The notes beneath the pieces are model-generated. The model saw only the letters and a program-made list of their open reading frames with translations, was not told where the DNA came from and made no database searches. From assembly GCA_937915285.1 (NCBI GenBank), contig CALDNG010000094.1, positions 1-17,282 of the forward strand: 17,282 nucleotides of DNA, given 5' to 3'. Source of the stretch: an uncultured Desulfomonile sp. (GTDB taxonomy: Bacteria > Desulfobacterota > Desulfomonilia > Desulfomonilales > Desulfomonilaceae). Position numbers and translations under genes: made by a program. Of this stretch, positions 6,655 to 14,024 are shown in pieces (position 1 is the first letter of the stretch; the number at the start of each line of letters is the position of its first letter).

Positions 6655-7710
6655 TCAATGAATTATCCCAGGGCCGTTCAAATTTGAGGGTAAATCGATC
6701 GAGGTGGACTTGTACGGACCGTAGCGGTAGTCCCAATAATTTTCTTTTAACACCCAGTCCAGCAATTCAGGGCTGTGTAGGACTTTTTTCTGATGGAAGG
6801 CATACCCGGTCCACCATGCCTGGCTAACCTGTTGCTTGATTTGCGCATACGGATCACGCGACAATCGGCTTCGAAGCTTCCGCCAAAGGCTTCGGCATGC
6901 AGGGATAGGTTCTACCAATTTCCAGTCAGCATTTATGGCCCTGTTTAGTCTGATGTCAGTGTAAGAATCGCTCATTCCGTAAAGAAACATACGTTTTTCA
7001 AAATAATCGATTGACAGCCTGCTCTCAGGGATACGATGCCGTACCACGGCGGCAGGCTGATAGACTATTTTCAGACCTTTTTCATGAGCCTTGATGGCGA
7101 GTCCTGTCTCGGAATTGCCATGATAGAAATGATATGGTTTCGGAACATAGTCAGGATGAAAGCCTCCGAGAGAAATCAGCGCCTGTCGTCTTATTGAAAA
7201 ATTCAAGCCCCATATGAAGAGCGGATCCAGGTCCATCGGCTCATTTCCAAAATCGAGCACGCTCAGGTAATCGCACCATGATTGCGTGCCCTCTTTTTTC
7301 CAGAATGCCTTCAACCATTCGGGAGTATCAGATTGGTACTCCGGAAGATTCTTTCCACCTACGAGATGAACATCGGGATCCATGAAAGCGGACTTGATTG
7401 AATTCAGCCAACCCGCATCAGCATATATGTCATCATCTATGAAGATGAGGACATCACCAGCGGATTGATAAAAGCCCCGATGCCGCCCTGAAAGTAGTCC
7501 AGGAACAGGTTCATGACAGTAAACAATTCTGCGTTCCGGTTGCTCCCTGATAATCTTTTCAACCACATCCCTGGTGTCATCGACTGATGCGTTGTCAACT
7601 ACTACTATTTCATCACAATCCCGATCCATCGGCTGATCCAGCAAAGAATTCAGCGTGAGCCTCAAGGATGCGCTCCGGTTCAAGGTCGGTATTATGACAG
7701 ATGTTTTCAT
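6655..7710 (-). CDS. GT2-family glycosyltransferase (second of a pair)
   Basis: The enzyme is 351 residues from ATG 7710. A TTG eight codons upstream is possible but would place an extra tail before the canonical first strand MKTSVIIPTLNR. GT-A features are the nucleotide-binding strand DEIVVVDNASVDDT (about 33-46), the metal-binding DDD at 92-94 (FIDDDIYADAGW), and GNSETGLAIKA (about 198-208) at the acceptor-side region. A helical C-terminal tail of about 100 residues ends in WVLKENYWDYRYGPY. It is predicted to add a sugar from a nucleotide donor to a cytoplasmic, probably lipid-linked, acceptor; the sugar is unknown. It is the last gene of the leftward operon, 57 bases after its close paralogue, and converges on the FmdE gene. 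Confidence 0.85.
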   Translation of the reverse strand: MKTSVIIPTLNRSASLRLTLNSLLDQPMDRDCDEIVVVDNASVDDTRDVVEKIIREQPERRIVYCHEPVPGLLSGRHRGFYQSAGDVLIFIDDDIYADAGWLNSIKSAFMDPDVHLVGGKNLPEYQSDTPEWLKAFWKKEGTQSWCDYLSVLDFGNEPMDLDPLFIWGLNFSIRRQALISLGGFHPDYVPKPYHFYHGNSETGLAIKAHEKGLKIVYQPAAVVRHRIPESRLSIDYFEKRMFLYGMSDSYTDIRLNRAINADWKLVEPIPACRSLWRKLRSRLSRDPYAQIKQQVSQAWWTGYAFHQKKVLHSPELLDWVLKENYWDYRYGPYKSTSIDLPSNLNGPGIIH

Positions 7711-7767
7711 TTTCTCAGATTTTAGCTGAATCAATGGCCTATCATCATAAGGAACCTCAGGCCCATT

Positions 7768-8796
7768 TTATTTTACCGGGGTAGGTTCATCCTTGAGGTA
7801 AGGACCGTAACGATAATCCATGTAACTCTCTCTCAACACCCACTCAAGCACATCCGGATCAGACCTAACGGCGTTCTTATGGAATTCATATCCTTTGAGC
7901 CACTCCCCGCGGACATCCTCCTTTAATACGGCGTATGGATCCGAAGACAATTTCGCACGAAACCTGCTCATGATGCGTCTTGCTTGGGGAAGAGGATATT
8001 GCATCCGTAATTCATATTTGAAGCCCCCGTTTCTTCTCACGGTGGTGAATGAGTCAAAAATGCCGTAGAAAAACATTCGTTTTTTGAAATATTCAATGGT
8101 GATTCTCTTATCGGGAATCATGTGGTGTACAAGCGCCTTGGGTTGGTAAATGACCTTGTAGCCTTTTGCCTTGACCTTCCATGCCAGTCCTGTCTCACCA
8201 TCTCCCTGATATTGCGTGTAAGGCTCTGGGACGATATCAGGATGAAAACCGCCTAGTTCGAATAGGGTTGATTTCCGAATCGCGTAGTTCAGACTCCAGA
8301 CATCCTCTGGAGCTATGAGAGCTACCTTGTCACCAAGATCCAGGAGACTAAGGTCAGCGCACCAACTTCTTCCGGGTTCTCTTACCCAGAATGCGTTGAG
8401 CCATTCAGGTGGAGTCGACTCAAACTTAGGGAGGCTCTTTCCGCCCACGAGGTGTACGTCTGGATCATTAAAGGTTCCCAGTATTGCGTCGAGCCATTCA
8501 TGGCAAGTTATCACGTCGTCATCGACAAAGATCAGCACATCCCCTTTGGCCGTTAATGCCCCTTTATGCCTAGCAGACAACGCTCCAGGAATGGGCTCGT
8601 ACACGTAGAGGATGTTGATCGTGGGTCTGGCTTCAATGAAAGATTCAACCACTTTTCGGGTGTCGTCAGTTGAACGGTTGTCCACAACAATTATTTCATA
8701 ATCCTGGGTGGACGTTACCAGACCGGTTAGAGCTTCAAGTGTGATGCCCAGGAACTCGCTCCTGTTTAATGTCGGAATAATTATGGAACACTTCAT
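7768..8796 (-). CDS. GT2-family glycosyltransferase (first of a pair)
   Basis: The enzyme is 342 residues from ATG 8796, which has GAGG about eight bases upstream. Longer frames would overlap the ABC transporter gene. It starts MKCSIIIPTLNR, has DYEIIVVDNRSTDDT (about 32-46), DDD at 92-94 (FVDDDVITCHEW), VHLVGGKSLP (about 114-123) and GDGETGLAWK (about 198-207). The C-terminal tail ends WVLRESYMDYRYGPY. The next gene has nearly the same motifs and tail throughout, so the two arose by tandem duplication and probably add related sugars in succession. It lies 31 bases downstream of the ABC exporter. Confidence 0.87.
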   Translation of the reverse strand: MKCSIIIPTLNRSEFLGITLEALTGLVTSTQDYEIIVVDNRSTDDTRKVVESFIEARPTINILYVYEPIPGALSARHKGALTAKGDVLIFVDDDVITCHEWLDAILGTFNDPDVHLVGGKSLPKFESTPPEWLNAFWVREPGRSWCADLSLLDLGDKVALIAPEDVWSLNYAIRKSTLFELGGFHPDIVPEPYTQYQGDGETGLAWKVKAKGYKVIYQPKALVHHMIPDKRITIEYFKKRMFFYGIFDSFTTVRRNGGFKYELRMQYPLPQARRIMSRFRAKLSSDPYAVLKEDVRGEWLKGYEFHKNAVRSDPDVLEWVLRESYMDYRYGPYLKDEPTPVK

Positions 8797-8827
8797 GCGG
8801 ATGACCTCGAACCAGCTCGCTGGTCCC

Positions 8828-10666
8828 TTATTCCCTGGATGTTGAAGCGGCCATGAGGCGGAAGCCCGGACTTTGTTCCAGAAGTTCGTCGTAAGTTCCC
8901 AAGGCTGTAACATGGCCCTCGGCGAGTTCTATTATTTGGTCGCAATTCTGGATGGTTGTTAGTCGATGAGCGATTATTATTATCGTCAAATCCCGATGCA
9001 GGTCCTCTATGCAGGTCATGACCTCCCTCTCGGTCTGGTTATCCAGTGAACTTGTGGCTTCATCAAACACAAGAATCGAGGCATTTTTGTAAAGGGCTCT
9101 GGCTATGCCTATCCTCTGCCGTTGACCTCCTGACAGCATCACACCACGTTCACCTACCAGCGAGCTGTAACCATCCGGACGACTTTCAATGAAATCGTCT
9201 ATCCTGGCCTGAGCAGCCGCCTGTTTCACCTTTTGCATGTCAATTTCGTCTCTTGGGATTCCTAAAGCGATATTTTCAGTAAGTGAGGAGTCAGCAAGAA
9301 AGATGCTTTGAGGGACATGGGCAATCGTTTGCTGCCATGGACGCAATCTCCTGCCTGAGATGCTGACGCCATCAACCAGCACCTCACCTCTGGTAGGCTC
9401 TATGAGGCCCATCAACAGGTCGAGAGTGGTGCTTTTACCACTTCCTGTGCCACCAACAAATCCTGTTCTCGATCCTTTCGGTACGGCCAGGTTCAGATCC
9501 TTCAGGACCCACGGATCGGTTGGAGTGTAACGGAACCATACGGAACTGAAAACAATCTTGTCCTTGAATTCAAGCGGCTTTGGAGGTGGTTCAGAAGCCT
9601 CGGGGGGTATTGGCTGATCAAGGAGTTCTATGACTTCGACCAGAGACGCGTGATCTCCGGCTATACTGGCCCAAGCCCAATATATCTGCTGAAGGGCCGG
9701 AATTATTCGCTGGGCTCCCAGCGCTAGGGCTCCCAAGAGGGGCAAGGCGCCTGCTATGCCACCCTCCTGACGACTTAGACCGTAAGCCAGACCCGCAATG
9801 AGGACCATGCCGATAGTCTCCATGGCAAATCTCGGACTGACGGATATGAACAGATTACTTCCATATGCGGCCCTGTAAGGAAAGTCCGCCTTGCGGTAAG
9901 TCTCACAGTAAGCCGGTTGGGTCCAGTTCAACAGGACATCCCTGATAGCGCCGAGGCCTTCCTGCAGGGCCTTTATCGCCAGAGTGCTCTGTTCGGATAT
10001 ACGCTCACTGTTTATTTTTAGTCTGTGACGAGTTCCTATTGCCACACAACCATAAATTGTACCGAATACAGCCAAGGCTGCCGATACCATCACTGGGTCA
10101 ATGGCGATCAGACCGACTACCATTGTAAACAGCAGGAGCGTGGAACTAATCAGAGTCAGTGTCGACTTCAGCATGTCCATGGCCGACCATGACTTGTGAG
10201 TTATGCCATCTATGACCTCAGCGCTGTTTCTCTGAACGTGTACCTTGTATGGCTGGTAAAGCGTGCGCCTGTACATCTCCAGACTGATGTCAGCCCCGAT
10301 AGCATTGGACAGTTTAGCCGTCGCCCATAAAAGAGTAAGTCTCAGTGTCCCTGCCATGACCGCAGTAAGCGTGAACCCAACGACCACGGGAAAGACGAGC
10401 TGATCTGGAGAAGTTATTCCGGCCAGTTCAACCAGTTTTCTAACTGCGGGGTAATTAAAAACCTTTTCCGGGGCGGTCAAGACCCCTATAAAAGGCAATA
10501 CGGCGCCCAAACTCATCACTTCGGCAAAAGCGCTTGCAAGCATCAGACAGAAAACGATCATCATCTGGCGCTGTCTTTGCTTTGTCAGATGCCCCCACAG
10601 ATTGAGCAGCAATGTTGATACCTTGGGCATAGGTTCAAGATGATTCTGGGGTTCATGGTTGGACAT
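8828..10666 (-). CDS. ABC exporter, PglK/MsbA-like flippase (fused permease and ATPase)
   Basis: This is a 612-residue half-transporter. The N-terminal membrane domain (about 30-345) has five or six hydrophobic helices, including AEVMSLGAVLPFIGVLTAPE (48-67), a segment I associate with PglK-like exporters. The C-terminal ATPase has Walker A GGTGSGKST (405-413), the Q-loop Gln at 453 (VPQSIFLADSS), signature LSGGQRQRIG (511-520), Walker B ILVFDEATSSLD (531-542) and His567 of the H-loop. All catalytic residues are intact. In a glycan cluster the probable substrate is a lipid-linked oligosaccharide, flipped across the inner membrane. It is the first gene of the leftward operon and diverges from the large glycosyltransferase. 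No strong ribosome binding site precedes ATG 10666; an internal ATG twelve codons later is possible. Confidence 0.9.
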   Translation of the reverse strand: MSNHEPQNHLEPMPKVSTLLLNLWGHLTKQRQRQMMIVFCLMLASAFAEVMSLGAVLPFIGVLTAPEKVFNYPAVRKLVELAGITSPDQLVFPVVVGFTLTAVMAGTLRLTLLWATAKLSNAIGADISLEMYRRTLYQPYKVHVQRNSAEVIDGITHKSWSAMDMLKSTLTLISSTLLLFTMVVGLIAIDPVMVSAALAVFGTIYGCVAIGTRHRLKINSERISEQSTLAIKALQEGLGAIRDVLLNWTQPAYCETYRKADFPYRAAYGSNLFISVSPRFAMETIGMVLIAGLAYGLSRQEGGIAGALPLLGALALGAQRIIPALQQIYWAWASIAGDHASLVEVIELLDQPIPPEASEPPPKPLEFKDKIVFSSVWFRYTPTDPWVLKDLNLAVPKGSRTGFVGGTGSGKSTTLDLLMGLIEPTRGEVLVDGVSISGRRLRPWQQTIAHVPQSIFLADSSLTENIALGIPRDEIDMQKVKQAAAQARIDDFIESRPDGYSSLVGERGVMLSGGQRQRIGIARALYKNASILVFDEATSSLDNQTEREVMTCIEDLHRDLTIIIIAHRLTTIQNCDQIIELAEGHVTALGTYDELLEQSPGFRLMAASTSRE

Positions 10667-10709
10667 TTGCGGTGACAGCCTGATGGATTGTGTTGATTTG
10701 ATAAAGTTA

Positions 10710-10738
10710 TTGACAGTTTAAGCTTCTTACGCTCTATT
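10710..10738 (+). promoter_or_regulatory. Sigma-70-like promoter of the first large glycosyltransferase
   Basis: A perfect -35 TTGACA (10710-10715) is followed after 17 bases by TCTATT (10733-10738, four of six -10 matches). Transcription would start near 10745. This leaves about 100 bases of leader before ATG 10846, and argues against the GTG at 10747, which would sit at the transcript start. Confidence 0.55.
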
Positions 10739-10845
10739 TAAACATTGTGAGTAGCTTAGAGTCAATCTTTATGATGCGATGGCTCCAGAGAAACTCCGCA
10801 TCTCATCATTATGTCAGAACAGCCGGAGAATTCAGAGGCTTCGAA

Positions 10846-13134
10846 ATGCGCAGCATCCTTTTCGTTCCCAGGCTTGCCAATAACGGTTCAAACTGCCGGT
10901 CAGGACTAGCATACGCATACTCCATGATCGCTTGCCTGTCAGGAAGCGCAGACCTTACAATCCTGACTCCCAGAGAGATTAATCCCACAGAAACGAAAGA
11001 TTTCCTGAAAAAATATTTTGAAGCCCCAGTGAACGTAGTTTCTCTCTCGGAAATAGACACATATTCCAATAGACCCCTGGAATCTCGATTGGAAGATCAT
11101 AAGCCGTTTGTTAATGAGTCTTCTCGAGTCCTGGAATTAATAAACAAAGTTAATTACGATTGTGTTGTGTTTGATGTTTTTGGCGCCGCCGGTTTCATTC
11201 CTGTTAGGTCCAAACGAACAGGAACAGCCCTGGCTAACACGCAACTGGTTAGCTGGTTGTGGAATTGTCATGAATTTCAAAGGCTTCAACGCCTGGAACC
11301 TCCGAAATATCCCGACTGTTTTACAGAGGACCTTGAGATTGATTTTGCTGAACAGTATTGCCTGCGCTTTTGTGATTTTGCCATTAGTCATTCGGAGGCC
11401 ATCCTCGAATGGGTTGGGAAAAAAGGCTGGGTTGTGGATATGGGCCGGATTGTCAAGATGTCAAATATACGGTCCCGTCCCCTAAATGAATGGCTACCTG
11501 AAAATAAACCGCCTCGTGCCATGTCCGTTGACCCCAAATCCCACGATCGAGCCTCCGATAGGACGCTGATATCAATATGTGTGGCTCATTACAACGACGC
11601 CCGGAATCTCTCACATTTGATCCATTCAATAAAGAATAATGTTTACGATAACTTTGAGCTAATCATAGTTGATGACTGCAGCACTGACCCCGAATCAATT
11701 GTGATGTTTGATTCTTTGGCCAATGAACATGGCTCAGACACCTGTCGATTCATAAAGAAGGAACTTAATGAAAGTCTCGGTCCTACAAGAAACGCAGCGG
11801 TCAGAGAAGCCAGGGGAGAGTTCATATTTTTCGCCGATTCAGATGACCTTTTGTCAGACACTATAATATCCGATGTCGTTAACGGCATGATCCGATCAGG
11901 GGTTGACTGCCTGACATGTCCGCTGGTTTTTTTTCATGGTGATGGCGCTGAATGCAAAGAATCGGCAATTTTCAAGTTCTGGCTGCCTCTGGGCGGTTGC
12001 GTTGAGCTGGGATTCTACGAGAATCCGTTTGGTGGGGCCAATTTCTGTATCAAGAAGTCTGTATATGAGGCATTGGGAGGCTTTAAGGGTCAGTCTGGTG
12101 AAGTCCATGAGGATTGGGAATTCCTGGCTCGTTTGGTGATAGCGGGCTATGAACTCGATGTTCTGCCCAAAGGCGGCTATTTTTACAGGGTAAGGCCTGG
12201 AAGTTGGCTTCAGAGCGCGCGCTCCGGAGCGTCAGTCTACAATATGCGTAAAAGGATTCTACGAGCTGCCGGACCTGTAAACATGAGGCTTGTGAATGAC
12301 CTTTTGTTGCGAGTCAGCTCTGAGAATGACCGGATGCGCTCTACTGCGTGGAAGCTGGACAGAAAGATTACCAAACTTGCCCTCAAAGTGGTTGATGTAA
12401 TACCGGAGAAACATCGTGTAATCCTTGATAATAACATCATAAAGACTATCTCAGGGGTGGAAGGCCTGTTAACGAAGGCTCGTGATGTAACTAAACTCCT
12501 GGCCGGAAAAATCAACTTGCGAAGCGCCATACCTGAGACTCCAGTGGCGTCACTTGCTGATTACATCAAAAAATCAGGGACTTTAGTGACTTTGAGGCCG
12601 GTTTCGGACAGGTTGGAGCAATTGGAGCGCATGGGATTGCCAGCGGACAGGCCCATATTTGGAGCGCTGGGGGAGAACCGCAATGAAGATGGCGTCGCGG
12701 GTTTTCTTCGACTTTGCTACTGGATGAGAATTCTGGGCGATGAAAGCTTCTTTGTCATGAGTGACAAACCCGCAATAAGTGAAGCAACCCGATCACTGAC
12801 ACAAAAGTACGCACTGACTAATTTCAGTTGGATAAGCGCTGACCAATGCACTGAAAACATTCCCGCATTGTTATCTGGATTCTTAATTACATCCCGTGAA
12901 GAAGATCTCCGCAAAGAGGTCTTTCATGCCTTGATATCCGGGGTTCCCGTCTTCTCTACCGACAACAGCTCCATCAGGGATATTCTCGACGAATATTGCA
13001 ACGGGATCATGGTGAGTCACGGACCCAATCATAGAGATTTCGCGGATTGTTTTATTTTCTGGAAGAACAATATTGAAATCTACAAGACAGCCGCGGCAGA
13101 CGCGGCAAAGATGATCCGGACTGCCCGGGATTAA
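10846..13134 (+). CDS. Large multi-domain glycosyltransferase (GT4-like N-lobe, GT2, GT4-like C-lobe), copy 1
   Basis: The product is 762 residues from ATG 10846, chosen because AGAGG lies about seven bases upstream and the paralogue begins equivalently. A GTG at 10747 is open but poorly supported. Residues 1-210 look like the N-lobe of a GT-B enzyme: MRSILFVPRL, NYDCVVFDVFGAAGFIPVR (about 103-121) and LVSWLWNCHEF (about 134-144). Residues 242-450 are a complete GT2 domain: ISICVAHYND, FELIIVDDCSTDPES, GPTRNAAV, DSD at 331-333, and the putative catalytic EDW (422-424). A helical linker contains WKLDRKITKLALK. Residues 602-757 resemble a GT-B C-lobe (GVPVFSTDNSSIRDILDEYC). Its EX7E signature is changed: the first Glu is kept but the second position is His. 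It is probably a glycan-assembly enzyme of the cytoplasm. I know of no named family with this order. Confidence 0.82.
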   Translation: MRSILFVPRLANNGSNCRSGLAYAYSMIACLSGSADLTILTPREINPTETKDFLKKYFEAPVNVVSLSEIDTYSNRPLESRLEDHKPFVNESSRVLELINKVNYDCVVFDVFGAAGFIPVRSKRTGTALANTQLVSWLWNCHEFQRLQRLEPPKYPDCFTEDLEIDFAEQYCLRFCDFAISHSEAILEWVGKKGWVVDMGRIVKMSNIRSRPLNEWLPENKPPRAMSVDPKSHDRASDRTLISICVAHYNDARNLSHLIHSIKNNVYDNFELIIVDDCSTDPESIVMFDSLANEHGSDTCRFIKKELNESLGPTRNAAVREARGEFIFFADSDDLLSDTIISDVVNGMIRSGVDCLTCPLVFFHGDGAECKESAIFKFWLPLGGCVELGFYENPFGGANFCIKKSVYEALGGFKGQSGEVHEDWEFLARLVIAGYELDVLPKGGYFYRVRPGSWLQSARSGASVYNMRKRILRAAGPVNMRLVNDLLLRVSSENDRMRSTAWKLDRKITKLALKVVDVIPEKHRVILDNNIIKTISGVEGLLTKARDVTKLLAGKINLRSAIPETPVASLADYIKKSGTLVTLRPVSDRLEQLERMGLPADRPIFGALGENRNEDGVAGFLRLCYWMRILGDESFFVMSDKPAISEATRSLTQKYALTNFSWISADQCTENIPALLSGFLITSREEDLRKEVFHALISGVPVFSTDNSSIRDILDEYCNGIMVSHGPNHRDFADCFIFWKNNIEIYKTAAADAAKMIRTARD

Positions 13135-13143
13135 AACGGTAAG

Positions 13144-13932
13144 TCACCGACCAAAGATTTTCTTTAAGCGGGAGACATGCGTGGAAAGCCTCCTGAGTGG
13201 AGCGGTCATCCTCCAACTCTTTGAATTAAGAATTGTTTCCAGATTGGCAAGTTCATTATCCCTGACTTTAAGGAGGTTTTCCATTTTGGCCATCTCAGTG
13301 TCCTTTTCATAAGATGTCAGGAAAAATTTCGTGTCTTCGGTTATCTCAATTCTGCCAATCTGATGTTTGTCGGCGTCATCACCGTCAAACACGCTAACCG
13401 CCCCATCAAACCTGAACCGGGCAGCGTTTACGACGTTTGTATTATGATCCCCGTAGGGATAAGCCAGCCATCTGAAATTGGGAGGAGGAAAAAGTTCCGA
13501 CAGATATCCGGGAACCTCAAGTTCATGATTCAGTTGATCATCGGAAACAGATGACAGCCGCGGGTGACTGAAAGAGTGCCATTGAAGCCGCCCTCCCATT
13601 CGCACAGCCGTCTTTAACTGCTCGAGATCGGAGCATTTTAATTCCGGCTCAACTCCCAGATCGTATGTGTTACTTTTCCCGATATGATTCCCGATCACAA
13701 ATATTTCAAATGGATACCCAAAGTCTTTTAGCGCTGGAACACCTCGTTCGACAAAATCCGAATAGGCGTCATCGAAAGTGAGCGTTACATGACGTAGGTT
13801 CCCGGGGTCGTATTGATCCAGATAAACTACTTCATACGCTTTCAAATATTCCATATGCCTGATAAACGTCCGAACACTTACTGTGTAATCTGTCAGGACT
13901 TGTTCAGAGATATTGTGGTAGACCAGGATCAT
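13144..13932 (-). CDS. NodB-type polysaccharide deacetylase (CE4)
   Basis: The product is 262 residues. CE4 motifs are TFDDAYSDF (52-60, catalytic base Asp54 and metal Asp55), WHSFSHPRLS (118-127, metal ligands His119 and His123) and AYPYGDH (157-163). Such enzymes remove acetyl groups from N-acetylated sugars. There is no obvious signal peptide, so it may act on a lipid-linked intermediate in the cytoplasm. After about residue 205 comes a tail (MENLLKVRDNELANLETILN, then SKSWRMTAPLRRLS) of a kind commonly found at the ends of surface-glycan glycosyltransferases. It converges on copy 1 of the large transferase with a gap of only nine bases and diverges from copy 2. The start is ATG 13932, with AGGA about nine bases upstream. 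Confidence 0.88.
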   Translation of the reverse strand: MILVYHNISEQVLTDYTVSVRTFIRHMEYLKAYEVVYLDQYDPGNLRHVTLTFDDAYSDFVERGVPALKDFGYPFEIFVIGNHIGKSNTYDLGVEPELKCSDLEQLKTAVRMGGRLQWHSFSHPRLSSVSDDQLNHELEVPGYLSELFPPPNFRWLAYPYGDHNTNVVNAARFRFDGAVSVFDGDDADKHQIGRIEITEDTKFFLTSYEKDTEMAKMENLLKVRDNELANLETILNSKSWRMTAPLRRLSTHVSRLKKIFGR

Positions 13933-14024
13933 CGGAGAATGTCCTAAAGCCCAAAAAGCATTCAGAAAACTTTTGTTGATGTGATAGATTGATCCATGTT
14001 GAATACCGCAGCGAGCCCAGATTA

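Noticed and set aside
8797..8913. 39-residue N-terminal extension of the first GT2 enzyme
   Set aside because: It would overlap the end of the ABC transporter gene. The ATG at 8796 has a GAGG and begins the canonical GT2 first strand.
10747..10845. GTG start giving a 33-residue longer large transferase
   Set aside because: The GTG sits at the predicted transcript start and has no ribosome binding site. ATG 10846 has AGAGG at good spacing and matches the start of the paralogue.
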